64,000 nucleotides of DNA from UBA1479 sp040221095 (GCA_040221095.1 JAVJVP010000008.1:124001-188000), one strand, 5' to 3'. Positions 26,140-36,392 are shown, numbered from the stretch's first letter. Notes: generated by a model not told the origin, from the letters alone. Numbers and translations are program-made.

Positions 26140-27252
26140 ATGAACTCGCTGACGCGGTACATATTGCGCCAACTTGTGGTTGGCATGATCCTTGTGACGA
26201 CGGGCCTGACCTGCATCATCTGGCTCACCCAGTCGCTGCGGTTTGTCGAGATGATCGTCAACCGGGGATTGAGCGCGGGTACATTTTTCTACCTTTCAGG
26301 GCTTCTTCTGCCCAACTTCCTGATTGTCATTCTGCCCATCGCGCTGTTCACGGTGGTCGTGTTCATCTATGCGAAACTGATCACCGACCGCGAGCTGGTC
26401 GTCATGCGCGCCGCCGGCCTCAGCCAGTTCGCGCTCGCCAAGCCGGCGCTGATCCTGGGAATATGCACGGTCGCCCTGTCCTATACCCTGCACCTTAAAC
26501 TGGTGCCTGATTCCTACCGGGCGTTCCGCGACCTGCAATGGGACATCCGCAACAGCGTTTCCCATGTCCTGCTGAAGGAGGGCGAATTCAACAACGTCGG
26601 CCGGACGACAACCGTCTATGTGCGCGCCCGCACGCCCGACGGGCAGTTGCACGGCATCCTGGTTCACGACACCCGCGACAAGACCAAACCGTTCACCCTG
26701 ATGGCCGACCGGGGGGCGATGATCGACACCCCGACGGGTCCGCGCGTCGTCATGTTCAAAGGCAACCGCCAGGAGGTCGATAAGGCCACCAACAAGCTGT
26801 CGATCCTGTATTTCGACCGCTGGGTCTACAATCTGGCGATCAGCGGCCCCCAAGGGGTGCGATGGCGCGAGCCCCGGGAACGCACGCTTGACGAACTGTT
26901 CGACACCCCCAACCAGGTCGATCTGATCGGCCAAAAAAACGTCGGCAAGTTCATCGTCGAGGCACACCGGCGGCTGATCGCGCCGATACTCTGCCTGACC
27001 TTCGCGGTGATCGGCCTGAGCTGTCTTTTGACCGGGAATTTCGGCCGCCGAACCCAGACCACGCGCGTGCTCGCCGCGGTCGGCGGCATGGTCGTTCTGC
27101 AGGCCGTCATCCTGGGCATGGAGAATGTGGTTGCCAAGAACCTGGAACTGATGCCGCTTCTGTATGCCGTCGTTCTCACGCCCATGCCCTTTGCCTGGCT
27201 GGTCATGGTCCGCCCGCCGTCGGCGGCGCCGACCATGCCGAAGACGGCCTGA
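26140..27252 (+). CDS. lptF: LPS export ABC transporter permease LptF
   Basis: 370 aa. About six helices: three at each end, with a periplasmic beta-jellyroll domain between (roughly residues 110-270). The N-terminus MNSLTRYILRQLVVGMILVT and the ERELVVMRAAGLS-like TDRELVVMRAAGLSQFAL coupling helix are LptF/LptG-specific. LptF and LptG make the inner-membrane permease that, with LptB, extracts lipopolysaccharide. First gene of the lptF-lptG-lptD-surA-pdxA-ksgA run, with GGGGA before the ATG and 14 bp to lptG. Confidence 0.95.
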   Translation: MNSLTRYILRQLVVGMILVTTGLTCIIWLTQSLRFVEMIVNRGLSAGTFFYLSGLLLPNFLIVILPIALFTVVVFIYAKLITDRELVVMRAAGLSQFALAKPALILGICTVALSYTLHLKLVPDSYRAFRDLQWDIRNSVSHVLLKEGEFNNVGRTTTVYVRARTPDGQLHGILVHDTRDKTKPFTLMADRGAMIDTPTGPRVVMFKGNRQEVDKATNKLSILYFDRWVYNLAISGPQGVRWREPRERTLDELFDTPNQVDLIGQKNVGKFIVEAHRRLIAPILCLTFAVIGLSCLLTGNFGRRTQTTRVLAAVGGMVVLQAVILGMENVVAKNLELMPLLYAVVLTPMPFAWLVMVRPPSAAPTMPKTA

Positions 27253-27266
27253 GGAAGAGAGGCGGC

Positions 27267-28367
27267 ATGCGTTTATCGACAATCCTTTCCGTCTATATCG
27301 GGCGGCATTTCCTGATCAGTTTCCTTGGCATCTTCTGCCTGTTCCTGATGCTTATCCTGCTGTTCGATTCCGTCGAGTTGCTGCGGCGCACGTCCCAGCA
27401 CGAGTCCGTGACCTTCGCGATGGTCATGGAAATGTCGCTTTTGAAACTCCCCTTCATGGGCCAGAAGACCTTTCCGTTCGCCATTCTGTTTGGCGGCATG
27501 GCGGCCTTCTGGCGGCTGACCCGCACCAATGAGTTGGTGGTGACGCGGGCGACGGGGATTTCCGCCTGGCAGTTCATGCTGCCGGTCCTGTTCCTCGCCT
27601 TCCTGTTGGGCATCCTACAGATCACGGTCATCAATCCCCTGTCGTCGTCCATGCTGGCCCGGTACGAGCGGCTGGAGGCGACCCGCATCGAGGGGCACAC
27701 CAGTTTCCTGTCGATTTCCAATTCGGGGCTGTGGCTGCGTCAAGCCGACGACAAGGGCCAAAGCGTTGTTCACGCGGAACGCGTCCTGCAACAGAAAAGC
27801 GAGGTCGAATTACGTGATGTCCTGGTCTTCCTGTACGAAGGCAAGGACACCTTCCGCCAACGGCTCGACGCGCAATCGGCCCGTCTCGAGGACGGTTTCT
27901 GGCACCTCAAGGAAGCCTGGCTGTTCGAGCCCGAAGCACCGGCCCGCTTCGAAAAGGATTACTGGCTGCCGACGGACCTGACCGTCAACCGCATCCAGGA
28001 CAACTTCGCGCCGCCGGAAACCATGTCCTTCTGGGACCTGCCGCACTTCATCAACACCCTGGAGAACGCCGGGTTCTCAGCCATCCGCCATCGCCTGTAC
28101 TGGCACACGCTGTTGTCGGCGCCGCTTCTGATGTGCGCCATGGTGCTGATCGCCGCCACCTTCACCCTTCGCCAGACGCGGCGCGGTGGCACGACGTACA
28201 TTGTCTCGGGCGGCGTGATGACCGGGTTCATCCTGTATTTCTTTTCCGACATCGTGTTTGCCCTCGGCCTGTCGGACAGCATCCCGGTGCTGCTCGCCGC
28301 CTGGACCCCTTCGGGTGTCGCGACCATGCTGGGTGCCGCGATGCTGTTGCATCTGGAAGACGGCTGA
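27267..28367 (+). CDS. lptG: LPS export ABC transporter permease LptG
   Basis: 366 aa. N-terminal helix MRLSTILSVYIGRHFLISFL, a coupling segment RLTRTNELVVTRATGISAW, a periplasmic domain (about residues 100-270) and three C-terminal helices. It pairs with LptF in the LptB2FG complex. GGAAGAGAGG lies before the ATG. The stop is 5 bp before the lptD ATG. Confidence 0.95.
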   Translation: MRLSTILSVYIGRHFLISFLGIFCLFLMLILLFDSVELLRRTSQHESVTFAMVMEMSLLKLPFMGQKTFPFAILFGGMAAFWRLTRTNELVVTRATGISAWQFMLPVLFLAFLLGILQITVINPLSSSMLARYERLEATRIEGHTSFLSISNSGLWLRQADDKGQSVVHAERVLQQKSEVELRDVLVFLYEGKDTFRQRLDAQSARLEDGFWHLKEAWLFEPEAPARFEKDYWLPTDLTVNRIQDNFAPPETMSFWDLPHFINTLENAGFSAIRHRLYWHTLLSAPLLMCAMVLIAATFTLRQTRRGGTTYIVSGGVMTGFILYFFSDIVFALGLSDSIPVLLAAWTPSGVATMLGAAMLLHLEDG

Positions 28368-28372
28368 ACGAC

Positions 28373-30697
28373 ATGCCCCACAGCCGACTCACCGTCCTTG
28401 GCCTGTTAATCGCACCGCTACTGGCGGCGGCGCTTGCCGCCACGACACCGGCACAGGCGGAACCGGCCGGAGCGACCGCCGAACGGCCGCTCGGCGTTCT
28501 GTTCCACTCCTCCCCACGTCCCTTTGTTCCCGCCGCCGGCGTCTCCCGTGCACCCGCCGTTCAAGCCGTTTCCGCGCCCGTCCGGCCGACGCCGCCCCGC
28601 CCCCTTCCCGCTTCCGGGAACAACCGCCCCGGCGGGCAGCCCGTACAGACCGAAGGGCCACCCGAGATTCCGGTCAATTTGCTGGCCGATGAAATGAGCT
28701 TCGACCAGGAAAACGGCCTGGTATCGGCCTACGGCAACGTCGAGATCACCCACGGCGAGCGGACGTTGCTGGCCGACAAGGTGACCTACAATCAAAATAC
28801 GGACATCGTCCAGGCGGCCGGAAACATCACCATCCTGGAACCTTCCGGCGAAATCCTGTTCGCGGACCAGATCACCATCACCGGCGACCTGAAGGATGGC
28901 CTTGTCCGCAACATCGGCATGATCCTCACCGACCGGTCCCGCTTGGCGGCAGCGGGCGCCAAGCGATCCGGCGCCATCGTCACCGAATTGCGCAAAGGGG
29001 TCTACACTCCCTGCAAACAATGCACCGAAGACCCCGACGCGCCGCCGCTATGGCAGATCAAGGCCGTCAGGGTCATCCACGACAAGCGCAACAAGACGAT
29101 CGAATACCGGGATGCCTGGCTCGAGGTTTACGGATACCCGGTCCTCTACACACCCTATTTCATTCACCCCGATCCGAGCATCCGTCGCAAGGCCGGATTC
29201 CTGGCGCCCGGGTTCGGCGGATCATCGGACCTCGGATTCGTGACGCGACTGCCCTACTTCTATCCCTTCGACGAATCGTCCGACGTCACGGCGACCCCGG
29301 TTTTTTCCGAATCCGAGGGGTTCCAGCTGACGCTCGATCACCGCAAGCGGTTCATGACCGGCAAGCTCGATACCCAGATCAGCGGCATCAACGATTCCGA
29401 AGGCGATTTTCGCGGCCACGTGTTCTCCGAGGGCCTGTGGGACTTGAACAAGACCTGGCGTGCCGGTTTTGACATCAACCGGGCAACGGACGACACCTAC
29501 TTGCGCCGGTTCGGCTTCGATAGCCAGCCCGTACTGGAAAGCCGGGTGTTCGCCGAAGGATTCCGTGGCCGCAACTACCTCGCGGTCAATGCCTATTCCT
29601 TCCAGGATCAGCGCGCCGACGCGGATTCCATCGACAGTCCTTTCGTTCTGCCCCTGATTGAATTCAACCATGTGGGCGAGCCGGACCGCTTCGGCGGCAA
29701 TTTCAGCGTCGATGCCAGCATCCTTGCCGTGTCGCGCGACGAAAGCGGCAACGACACCCGGCGCATCTCAGTTCGCCCATCTTGGAACCGGCGATTTTCC
29801 GATTCCATCGGCAACCTGTTCAATTTCTCCACCGGATTATGGGCCGATGCCTATCATGTCAACAACGTAAGCCGTGCAAACGACACTGATTTCACTGGCA
29901 TGACCGGCCGCCTTTATCCTTACGCGTCACTCGATTGGCGGTTCCCCCTGATCAGCCAGTTGGGCAAGGCAAGCCAGACGCTTGAGCCCATCGTCAACAT
30001 CATCACCAGCCCGAATGGCGGAAACCCGGCGGAAATCCCGAACGAGGACAGCCAGGAGTTCGAATTCGACGACACCAACCTGTTCGACGTGAACCGCTTC
30101 GGCGGCATCGACCGGGTCGAAGGCGGCACCCGTATCAACTACGGCTTGAAATGGGGCCTGTACGGCCCGACCGGCCGCGGCCTATCCCTACTCGTCGGTC
30201 AGACCTACCGGTTCCATACCGACGATACCTTCGCGGATGGCAGCGGCCTGGAAGACGATCTGTCAGATATCGTCGCCACGGCGCGCATCAACCCATCGCG
30301 CTACCTCGATCTTGCCTACCGCACCCAGATCACCAAAGACGGGTTTTCTGCCCGCCGCCATCAGGTGCAAGCCAGCGCCGGTGTCCCGTTGCTGCGCGGC
30401 TCTGCCGGCTATGTCTTCTTCGAAGAACCGACGGGAAGTGAATTTTCTGGACGTGAAGAACTATCGGTCGCTCTGTCCTCGCAGTTTTCACGGGATTGGC
30501 GTATCAATTTCCAGACGGTCCGTGACATGGCCGCAAACGAAATGCGCGCAATCGTCGGCGACCTCGTATTCGAAAACGAATGTCTGGTCGTGACGACCCG
30601 GCTTTCGCGGACTTTCTACGAAGACAGAGACCTGCAGCCGACGGACTCGATCACCATCAATCTGCTATTCAAGACACTTGGACAAATCACCTTCTAA
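28373..30697 (+). CDS. lptD: LPS-assembly outer-membrane protein LptD
   Basis: 774 aa from MPHSRLTVLGLLIAPLL, a clear signal peptide (cleavage likely after PAQA, about residue 27). A Pro-rich linker follows, then the OstA periplasmic domain (LADEMSFDQENGLVSAYGN, about residue 105 on) and the C-terminal beta-barrel, ending in the aromatic TF. It inserts lipopolysaccharide into the outer leaflet. Two Cys pairs are not obvious; only Cys in TPCKQCTED and ENECLVV are seen, so its disulfides may differ from those of E. coli. 5 bp after lptG and 4 bp before surA. Confidence 0.95.
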   Translation: MPHSRLTVLGLLIAPLLAAALAATTPAQAEPAGATAERPLGVLFHSSPRPFVPAAGVSRAPAVQAVSAPVRPTPPRPLPASGNNRPGGQPVQTEGPPEIPVNLLADEMSFDQENGLVSAYGNVEITHGERTLLADKVTYNQNTDIVQAAGNITILEPSGEILFADQITITGDLKDGLVRNIGMILTDRSRLAAAGAKRSGAIVTELRKGVYTPCKQCTEDPDAPPLWQIKAVRVIHDKRNKTIEYRDAWLEVYGYPVLYTPYFIHPDPSIRRKAGFLAPGFGGSSDLGFVTRLPYFYPFDESSDVTATPVFSESEGFQLTLDHRKRFMTGKLDTQISGINDSEGDFRGHVFSEGLWDLNKTWRAGFDINRATDDTYLRRFGFDSQPVLESRVFAEGFRGRNYLAVNAYSFQDQRADADSIDSPFVLPLIEFNHVGEPDRFGGNFSVDASILAVSRDESGNDTRRISVRPSWNRRFSDSIGNLFNFSTGLWADAYHVNNVSRANDTDFTGMTGRLYPYASLDWRFPLISQLGKASQTLEPIVNIITSPNGGNPAEIPNEDSQEFEFDDTNLFDVNRFGGIDRVEGGTRINYGLKWGLYGPTGRGLSLLVGQTYRFHTDDTFADGSGLEDDLSDIVATARINPSRYLDLAYRTQITKDGFSARRHQVQASAGVPLLRGSAGYVFFEEPTGSEFSGREELSVALSSQFSRDWRINFQTVRDMAANEMRAIVGDLVFENECLVVTTRLSRTFYEDRDLQPTDSITINLLFKTLGQITF

Positions 30698-30701
30698 CAA
30701 A

Positions 30702-32021
30702 ATGCGATTACCGCCAATCATGATCTTCTCCGCCGGACTCCGTTCCGCCCCAATGCTCCTGGCCGCCCGGCTTGCCGCCGTCCTGTTGTTGGCAATTTTC
30801 GCCGCTTCGCCTGTGCCGGCCCAGGCCCAGCGCATGGGCATCGTCGCCACCGTGAACAACACGCCGATCTCCGAGTACGACCTCCACGCGCGTCTTAAAC
30901 TCGTCATCGCGATGTCCGGGCTGCCGGCCACCCGGGAAACGGCGCAGCAGCTAGCGCCAAAAATCATCGACACCCTGATCGAGGAAGAACTGAAACGCCA
31001 GGAAGCGAAGACCCTTGGCATCGACATACCGGACAACGCCGTCGAAACCGCCGTCCAAAGGTTCGAAAAATCCCGCGGCATGCCCACGAACGGCATGCTC
31101 GATCTTCTGGAAAGCCTGGGCCTGTCCAAGGACGTTCTGTACCAGCAGATCCGTGCGGACTTGGCGTGGAACGATGCCCTGCGGTTGAGATTTCGTGCCT
31201 TGACCCAAATCGCCGACGAAGAGGTGGACGAGGAAATTGCCCGCCTGGAAGCCGACAAGGGGAAGCCCGTCGCCCTGTTGTCGGAAATTTTCCTGCCCGT
31301 GGACGAGCAGCCCAAAAACAAAGAAATACGGGGCGTCGCCGAAAGAATCCTGGGGGAACTGAAGGGGGGCGCGCCGTTCCAGGCAATGGCCACGACCTTC
31401 TCGCAGAGCCCAACCGCCGCCGTCGGCGGCGACCTGGGTTGGGTTCCCCTCAATTCGCTGGCGCCGGAGATTTCACGCGCCCTGTCCTCGGTTAAGACTG
31501 GGGAATTTTCCCCACCTATTCGCACGGCGGCCGGTTGGGTGATCTATTGGCTGCGCGATCAACGCGTGTCCCAGGGCGCCACCGGCCCCACGGTTGATCC
31601 CAGCGTCGTGCTGCAGCAATTGACGATCCCCGTCTCGGACACCAGTTCAGCCAGCGATCTGGAGGAAAAACGCGGCCTTGCAAAACGCCTGCGCCTGCGC
31701 GCCGACAATTGCGCCACCATCGCCGCGATGCCGAAAACGGTCTCCGGCGGTCTGACCTCGGACACCTTGCGTCTCCGCACCAGCCAGTTGTCCCCCCTGG
31801 TACGGGACGCCATCAAGGACCTGCCCGACGGCAAACCCAGCGAAGTCATCAAGGTTCCCGGGGCCTTCATGATGTTCATGGTGTGTGAACGTGTTTCGGA
31901 AAACGCCAAGGAACAACTGCGGATACAAGTGCGCAACCGCCTGGTCAACGACCGCCTGGACCTGGCCGCGCGGCAATTCCTGCGCGACCTGCGGCGCAAC
32001 GCCTTTATCGAACGGCGCTGA
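30702..32021 (+). CDS. surA: Periplasmic chaperone / peptidyl-prolyl isomerase SurA
   Basis: 439 aa from MRLPPIMIFSAG; an in-frame ATG six codons later is an alternative start. A signal peptide ends near PAQAQ. The N-domain begins GIVATVNNTPISEYDL, a parvulin domain lies at about residues 180-300 (VALLSEIFLPVDEQP, GGDLGWVPLNSLAPE), and a degenerate second parvulin-like segment follows. SurA escorts outer-membrane proteins such as LptD to the BAM complex, and it is located next to lptD in the usual operon. Confidence 0.93.
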   Translation: MRLPPIMIFSAGLRSAPMLLAARLAAVLLLAIFAASPVPAQAQRMGIVATVNNTPISEYDLHARLKLVIAMSGLPATRETAQQLAPKIIDTLIEEELKRQEAKTLGIDIPDNAVETAVQRFEKSRGMPTNGMLDLLESLGLSKDVLYQQIRADLAWNDALRLRFRALTQIADEEVDEEIARLEADKGKPVALLSEIFLPVDEQPKNKEIRGVAERILGELKGGAPFQAMATTFSQSPTAAVGGDLGWVPLNSLAPEISRALSSVKTGEFSPPIRTAAGWVIYWLRDQRVSQGATGPTVDPSVVLQQLTIPVSDTSSASDLEEKRGLAKRLRLRADNCATIAAMPKTVSGGLTSDTLRLRTSQLSPLVRDAIKDLPDGKPSEVIKVPGAFMMFMVCERVSENAKEQLRIQVRNRLVNDRLDLAARQFLRDLRRNAFIERR

Positions 32022-32023
32022 CC

Positions 32024-33043
32024 GTGGCCACACCCGCGGACACTGGCCCGCGCCCGCTTGCCCTGACCATGGGCGAGCCCGCCGGGGTCGGCGGCGAGTT
32101 GACCCTGCGCGCCTGGGAAACGGCCCGCGCGCGGATCGGCGCCTTTTTCGCCATTGATGATCCGGACCGCCTTCTGGACCTTGCAGCCCGCCTGGGTCTC
32201 CATATCCCGATCAAGGAAATCAGCCACCCTTCCGAGGCCGAGGACATTTACGCGCACGCCCTGCCGGTTCTTGCCGAACGCCTGACGGCCCCCGTGACCT
32301 TGGGCAAGCCCGACCCCACGAACGCGGGCGCCGTGACCAACGCGATCGCACGCGCCGTGCGCCTGTCGCTCGACGGCCATGCCGCAGGCGTCGTCACCAA
32401 TCCGATCCAGAAATCCGTGCTCTACGCCGCCGGGTTCAAGCATCCGGGACATACGGAATACATCGCGGAACTGTGCGGTGGGATCGAGCCGGTGATGATG
32501 CTCGCCTGCGACGCGCTGCGCGCCGTGCCGGTAACCGTCCACGTCAGCCTGCGGGATGCCATCGCCAACCTGGATACGGCGACCATCGTCGCCAAGGGGC
32601 GCATCACGGCGGCGGCGCTCAAACGTGATTTCGGCATCGCCAGGCCGCGCCTGGCCGTCGCCGGGCTCAACCCCCATGGCGGCGAGGACGGCGCCCTCGG
32701 CACCGAGGACCGCGACATCGTCGCCCCCGCCGTGGCAATGCTGCGCGCCGAGGGCATCGACGCGACCGGCCCCGCGCCGCCGGACACCCTGTTCAGCCCC
32801 CGCGCGCGGCAGGGCTACGACGCCGCCATTTGCATGTACCACGATCAGGCCCTGATCCCGGTCAAGGCCTTGGATTTCGACGGCGGCGTCAATGTGACCC
32901 TGGGCCTGCCCATCGTGCGCACCTCGCCCGATCACGGCACGGCGCTGGACATCGCGGGCACGGGCAAGGCCAGCGAACAAAGCCTGGTCGCCGCCATGAT
33001 GACCGCGCGGCTGATCGCCGCCAACCGGGCGCGGGGCGGCTGA
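32024..33043 (+). CDS. pdxA: 4-hydroxythreonine-4-phosphate dehydrogenase
   Basis: 339 aa from a GTG start 2 bp after surA. LALTMGEPAGVGGELTLRA opens the chain, GFKHPGHTEYIAEL supplies metal-binding His, and ICMYHDQALIPVK with a further His near the C-terminus complete the site. PdxA makes 3-amino-2-oxopropyl phosphate in pyridoxal phosphate synthesis. Position between surA and ksgA is the common proteobacterial order. Confidence 0.96.
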   Translation: MATPADTGPRPLALTMGEPAGVGGELTLRAWETARARIGAFFAIDDPDRLLDLAARLGLHIPIKEISHPSEAEDIYAHALPVLAERLTAPVTLGKPDPTNAGAVTNAIARAVRLSLDGHAAGVVTNPIQKSVLYAAGFKHPGHTEYIAELCGGIEPVMMLACDALRAVPVTVHVSLRDAIANLDTATIVAKGRITAAALKRDFGIARPRLAVAGLNPHGGEDGALGTEDRDIVAPAVAMLRAEGIDATGPAPPDTLFSPRARQGYDAAICMYHDQALIPVKALDFDGGVNVTLGLPIVRTSPDHGTALDIAGTGKASEQSLVAAMMTARLIAANRARGG

Positions 33044-33050
33044 CCCGGCC

Positions 33051-33878
33051 ATGGGCACTCCACCTGACCTGCCGCCGCTGCGTGACGTGATCCGCGATTT
33101 CGGCCTGGGCGCCCGCAAATCCCTGGGCCAGCACTTCCTGTTGGACGGCAACCTGACCGGACGCATCGCCCGCGCGGCGGGGGCGCTCGACGGCGTCAAC
33201 GTGATCGAGATCGGCCCCGGGCCGGGCGGCCTGACCCGCGCCCTGCTGGCCAGCGACGCCGCCGCCGTCTGGGCGGTCGAGAAAGACAGCCGCTGCATCG
33301 CCGCCCTGGGCATACTGCAAAGCGCCTATCCGGACCGCCTGCACATACTGGAAGCCGACGCCCTGGACACGGACCTGGCCGCCCTGACCCCGGCCCCCCG
33401 CGCCATCGTCGCCAACCTGCCCTACAACATCTCCACCGTGCTGCTGCTGCAATGGCTGCGCCGGGCCGACCAGTTCACCCGCATGGTCCTGATGTTCCAG
33501 AAAGAAGTCGCCGACCGCCTGACCGCGGCACCAAGCAGCAAGGCTTACGGGCGGCTGTCGGTCATCACCCAATGGCAGGCCCAGGTGCGCCCCTTGTTCA
33601 ACGTGTCCAAGGAAGCCTTCACGCCGCCGCCCAAGGTCGCCTCGACCGTGGTCGAAGTGATCCCGCGCGCCGAGCCCCTGGCGCCGGCGGTGATGACGGA
33701 TTTGGAACAGGTGACCCAGGCGGCTTTCGGCCAGCGGCGCAAGATGCTGCGCTCCAGCCTGAAAAGCCTGGGACTGGACCCGGCGCAGGTGGGGATCAAT
33801 CCCGAAGCCCGGGCGGAAGACTTGTCGGTGGAGGAATTCTGCGCCCTGGCGCGGATGCTGGCCGAACGTAACGCCTAG
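33051..33878 (+). CDS. ksgA: 16S rRNA (adenine-1518/1519-N6)-dimethyltransferase
   Basis: 275 aa. SAM-binding motif I is VIEIGPGPGGLTRALL, and the catalytic NLPYNIST is the N-L-P-Y motif. LGQHFLLD near the N-terminus is typical. KsgA dimethylates two adjacent adenines near the 3' end of 16S rRNA during 30S maturation. Its last 4 bp overlap the end of the convergent gmk gene. Confidence 0.97.
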   Translation: MGTPPDLPPLRDVIRDFGLGARKSLGQHFLLDGNLTGRIARAAGALDGVNVIEIGPGPGGLTRALLASDAAAVWAVEKDSRCIAALGILQSAYPDRLHILEADALDTDLAALTPAPRAIVANLPYNISTVLLLQWLRRADQFTRMVLMFQKEVADRLTAAPSSKAYGRLSVITQWQAQVRPLFNVSKEAFTPPPKVASTVVEVIPRAEPLAPAVMTDLEQVTQAAFGQRRKMLRSSLKSLGLDPAQVGINPEARAEDLSVEEFCALARMLAERNA

Positions 33879-34507
33879 CCGGCGACACCCATGCCCTGCA
33901 CGAAATCGAGCAGTCCCGTCCGGCGGTCCTTCCGGAGACGCTCCGCCTTGAGGATCGCCTTCACGTTCTCGACGCTGGCGTCCAGATCGTCGTTGATGAC
34001 GATATAGTCGTATTCCTCGTAATGGCTCATTTCCGACTTGGCCCGGGCCATGCGCCCGGCGACCACTTCATCGGAATCCTGGCCACGCCCCTTCAGGCGG
34101 CTTTCCAGTTCGGCAATGGACGGCGGCAGGATGAACACGCTGACCAGATGCTCGCGGGCGCTTTCCCGAAGCTTGCGCGTCCCCTGCCAGTCGACGTCGA
34201 ACAGCACGTCCTGGCCGCTGTCCAGGGCGTCCCACACGGGTTTCTTCGGGGTGCCGTAGGAATTGTCGAACACGGTCGCGTGCTCCAGGAAATCGTTGTT
34301 CGCGATCATCCTGGCGAAGGTTTCCTGGTCGTAGAAATAGTAGTCCTTGCCGTCGACCTCGCCGGGGCGCGGCGGGCGGGTGGTCGCCGATACGGACATG
34401 ACGATGCCCGTTTCCTCGGCCAGAAGACGGCGCGAAATGCTGGTCTTGCCGGCACCGGACGGCGACGACAGCACCAGCATCATGCCCCTGCGTGAAATCT
34501 CGACCAT
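33875..34507 (-). CDS. gmk: Guanylate kinase
   Basis: 210 aa. P-loop in LSSPSGAGKTSISRRLL (about residues 13-29), then SATTRPPRPGEVDGKDY, the GMP-binding block, and LFDVDWQGTRKL. Phosphorylates GMP to GDP. It lies downstream of yicC on the same strand (19 bp gap), the usual pairing. Confidence 0.97.
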   Translation of the reverse strand: MVEISRRGMMLVLSSPSGAGKTSISRRLLAEETGIVMSVSATTRPPRPGEVDGKDYYFYDQETFARMIANNDFLEHATVFDNSYGTPKKPVWDALDSGQDVLFDVDWQGTRKLRESAREHLVSVFILPPSIAELESRLKGRGQDSDEVVAGRMARAKSEMSHYEEYDYIVINDDLDASVENVKAILKAERLRKDRRTGLLDFVQGMGVAG

Positions 34508-34526
34508 GGTGCCGCCCCTTTCCGTT

Positions 34527-35420
34527 CTATTCGATGTTCTGGACCTGCTCGCGAAGCTGGTCGATCACGGTCTTCAGGTCGAGCCCCAGGGTCGTCAGAT
34601 CCGTGTCCGGCGATTTGGAGCACAGCGTATTGGCCTCGCGGTTGAATTCCTGGCACAGGAAGTCCAGTCGCCGGCCCACCGGCCCTTCGGCCTTGGCGAT
34701 AAGCTCCCGCGCCGCCTGGGTATGGGCGGTCAGGCGGTCCAGTTCCTCGCGGATGTCGGCCTTGGTCATCAGCATGGCCGCTTCCTGGGCCAGGCGTTCC
34801 TCGGGCATCGTCGCGTTGTCGGCGACCAGGCGCTGAATCTGATCGTTCAGGCGCTGGCGGATGGCGTCGGGCTGGGCCCCCGCGACCTGACCGGCGCGGG
34901 CCGTCAGGTCGGCGACCTGGTCGATCTGGCCCGAAAGGACGGCCAGCAGCCGCGCCCCTTCCTCGTCGCGCATGGCGGCCAGACCTTTCAGCGCCTTGCC
35001 CAGGTCGGCCATCATGGCCTTGGCGATGGTCTCGAAATCGTCCTCGGCCATCATTTCGTCGATGGGCTCGATCACGCCGCGCAGGCCCAGGATACCGTCG
35101 AGGGACGGCGGCCGGGCATCCGGAACCTCGTCCTTCAGGCGCGCCATGCGGGCCGTGACCTGGGCCAGGAAATCGTCGTTGATGCGATAGGCGCCGCCGC
35201 CCGTCTCGCGCCGGGTCGACAGGTTCACGGACACGCTGCCGCGCTTGAAGGTCGCGGTCACCTTGGCGCGGACCAGGGGGTCCAGGGCCTCGAACCCCGG
35301 CGGCGGGCGGAACCGCAGGTCCAGGCCCTTGGCGTTGACGCTGCGCACCTCCCAGACCCAGGTCAGGTCGTCCAGGCTGCCTTCGGCGCGGGCGAACCCG
35401 GTCATTGAACTGATGGCCAA
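34527..35420 (-). CDS. yicC: YicC-family endoribonuclease
   Basis: 297 aa, with the start taken at a TTG (35418-35420) that gives M-AISSMTGFARAEG; AAGGATAG lies just upstream, and family members typically begin a few residues before SMTGFA. A more upstream ATG at 35462 is in frame but unsupported, and an ATG at 35405 would cut the conserved N-terminus. C-terminal QEFNREANTLCSKSPD is a family block. YicC proteins have been described as endoribonucleases involved in RNA turnover. Followed by gmk. Confidence 0.9.
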   Translation of the reverse strand: MAISSMTGFARAEGSLDDLTWVWEVRSVNAKGLDLRFRPPPGFEALDPLVRAKVTATFKRGSVSVNLSTRRETGGGAYRINDDFLAQVTARMARLKDEVPDARPPSLDGILGLRGVIEPIDEMMAEDDFETIAKAMMADLGKALKGLAAMRDEEGARLLAVLSGQIDQVADLTARAGQVAGAQPDAIRQRLNDQIQRLVADNATMPEERLAQEAAMLMTKADIREELDRLTAHTQAARELIAKAEGPVGRRLDFLCQEFNREANTLCSKSPDTDLTTLGLDLKTVIDQLREQVQNIE

Positions 35421-35538
35421 AGTGCTATCCTTTTCGGTCGTGATGCCAAGGGTGGTGCGCAACTTATACCCAGCGCATCCCCCGCCAACAAGCGGCGCAG
35501 GCTTCCCCTCCCCCCCAGCACCCCTCTATAACCGGAGC

Positions 35539-36312
35539 ATGAGCCTCAACCATCCCAAGTCGATCCTGATCACGGGTGCTTCCAGCGGCATCGGCCGCGC
35601 CCTGGCCCTGGCCTATGCCGGGCACGGCACGACGATATATCTGTCCGGCCGCGACCAGGGGCGGCTCGACGCCGTGGCCGAGGAATGCCGCCAACGGAGC
35701 GCCGCGGCCGAAGGCCGGGTCATCGACGTGACCGACGCCGACGCCATGGCCGGCTGGATCAATGAGGCCGACGCCAAGACGCCCCTCGACCTCGTCATCG
35801 CCAATGCGGGCATCACCAATTCGACCTCGGGCCTGGCCGACGGCCCCGCACGCACGCGGCGCATCCTCGCCGTCAACGTGGACGGGGTGGTCAACACCGT
35901 GCTGCCGGCCCTGGCCGCCATGGACGCCCGCGACCGGGGCCAGATCGCCCTGATCGCCTCCATCGCCGGGTTCCGGGGCCTGCCGACGTCGTCGGCCTAT
36001 TCCGCGTCCAAGGCCATGGTCAAGACCTGGGGCGAAGGCCTGCGCGGCGAGCGCCTGAAAACCGGCGTGCGCGTCAACGTGGTCTGCCCCGGCTGGGTCG
36101 AAAGCCGCATCACCGACGCCAACACATTCGACATGCCGTTGCTGATGGCGGCGGACAAGGCGGCCGCCACCATCCGTCGCGGCCTCGCCCGCGACGACGC
36201 CCGCATCGTCTTTCCCTGGCAGATGCACCTGGCGGTCTGGCTGCTGGCAGCCCTGCCGCCCGCCTGGACCGACCCGATCCTCAACCGCAAGCTTTCCGAA
36301 CGGGAGTGGTAG
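35539..36312 (+). CDS. Short-chain dehydrogenase/reductase (SDR)
   Basis: 257 aa. Rossmann motif TGASSGIGRALALAY, NAGITNS, and the active site ASIAGFRG...YSASK with intact Ser, Tyr and Lys. The C-terminal end is hydrophobic (MHLAVWLLAALPPAW), which may make it membrane-associated. It is the first of an accessory trio that interrupts the usual yicC-mltG neighbourhood. Substrate unknown. Confidence 0.85.
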   Translation: MSLNHPKSILITGASSGIGRALALAYAGHGTTIYLSGRDQGRLDAVAEECRQRSAAAEGRVIDVTDADAMAGWINEADAKTPLDLVIANAGITNSTSGLADGPARTRRILAVNVDGVVNTVLPALAAMDARDRGQIALIASIAGFRGLPTSSAYSASKAMVKTWGEGLRGERLKTGVRVNVVCPGWVESRITDANTFDMPLLMAADKAAATIRRGLARDDARIVFPWQMHLAVWLLAALPPAWTDPILNRKLSEREW

Positions 36313-36392
36313 TGCTGACGGCTGCTTGACCGCCGCCCGTCCGTGCCGTTCAGTGCAGCTAGACACCACACCTTGTTCTGGGAGGGACATCC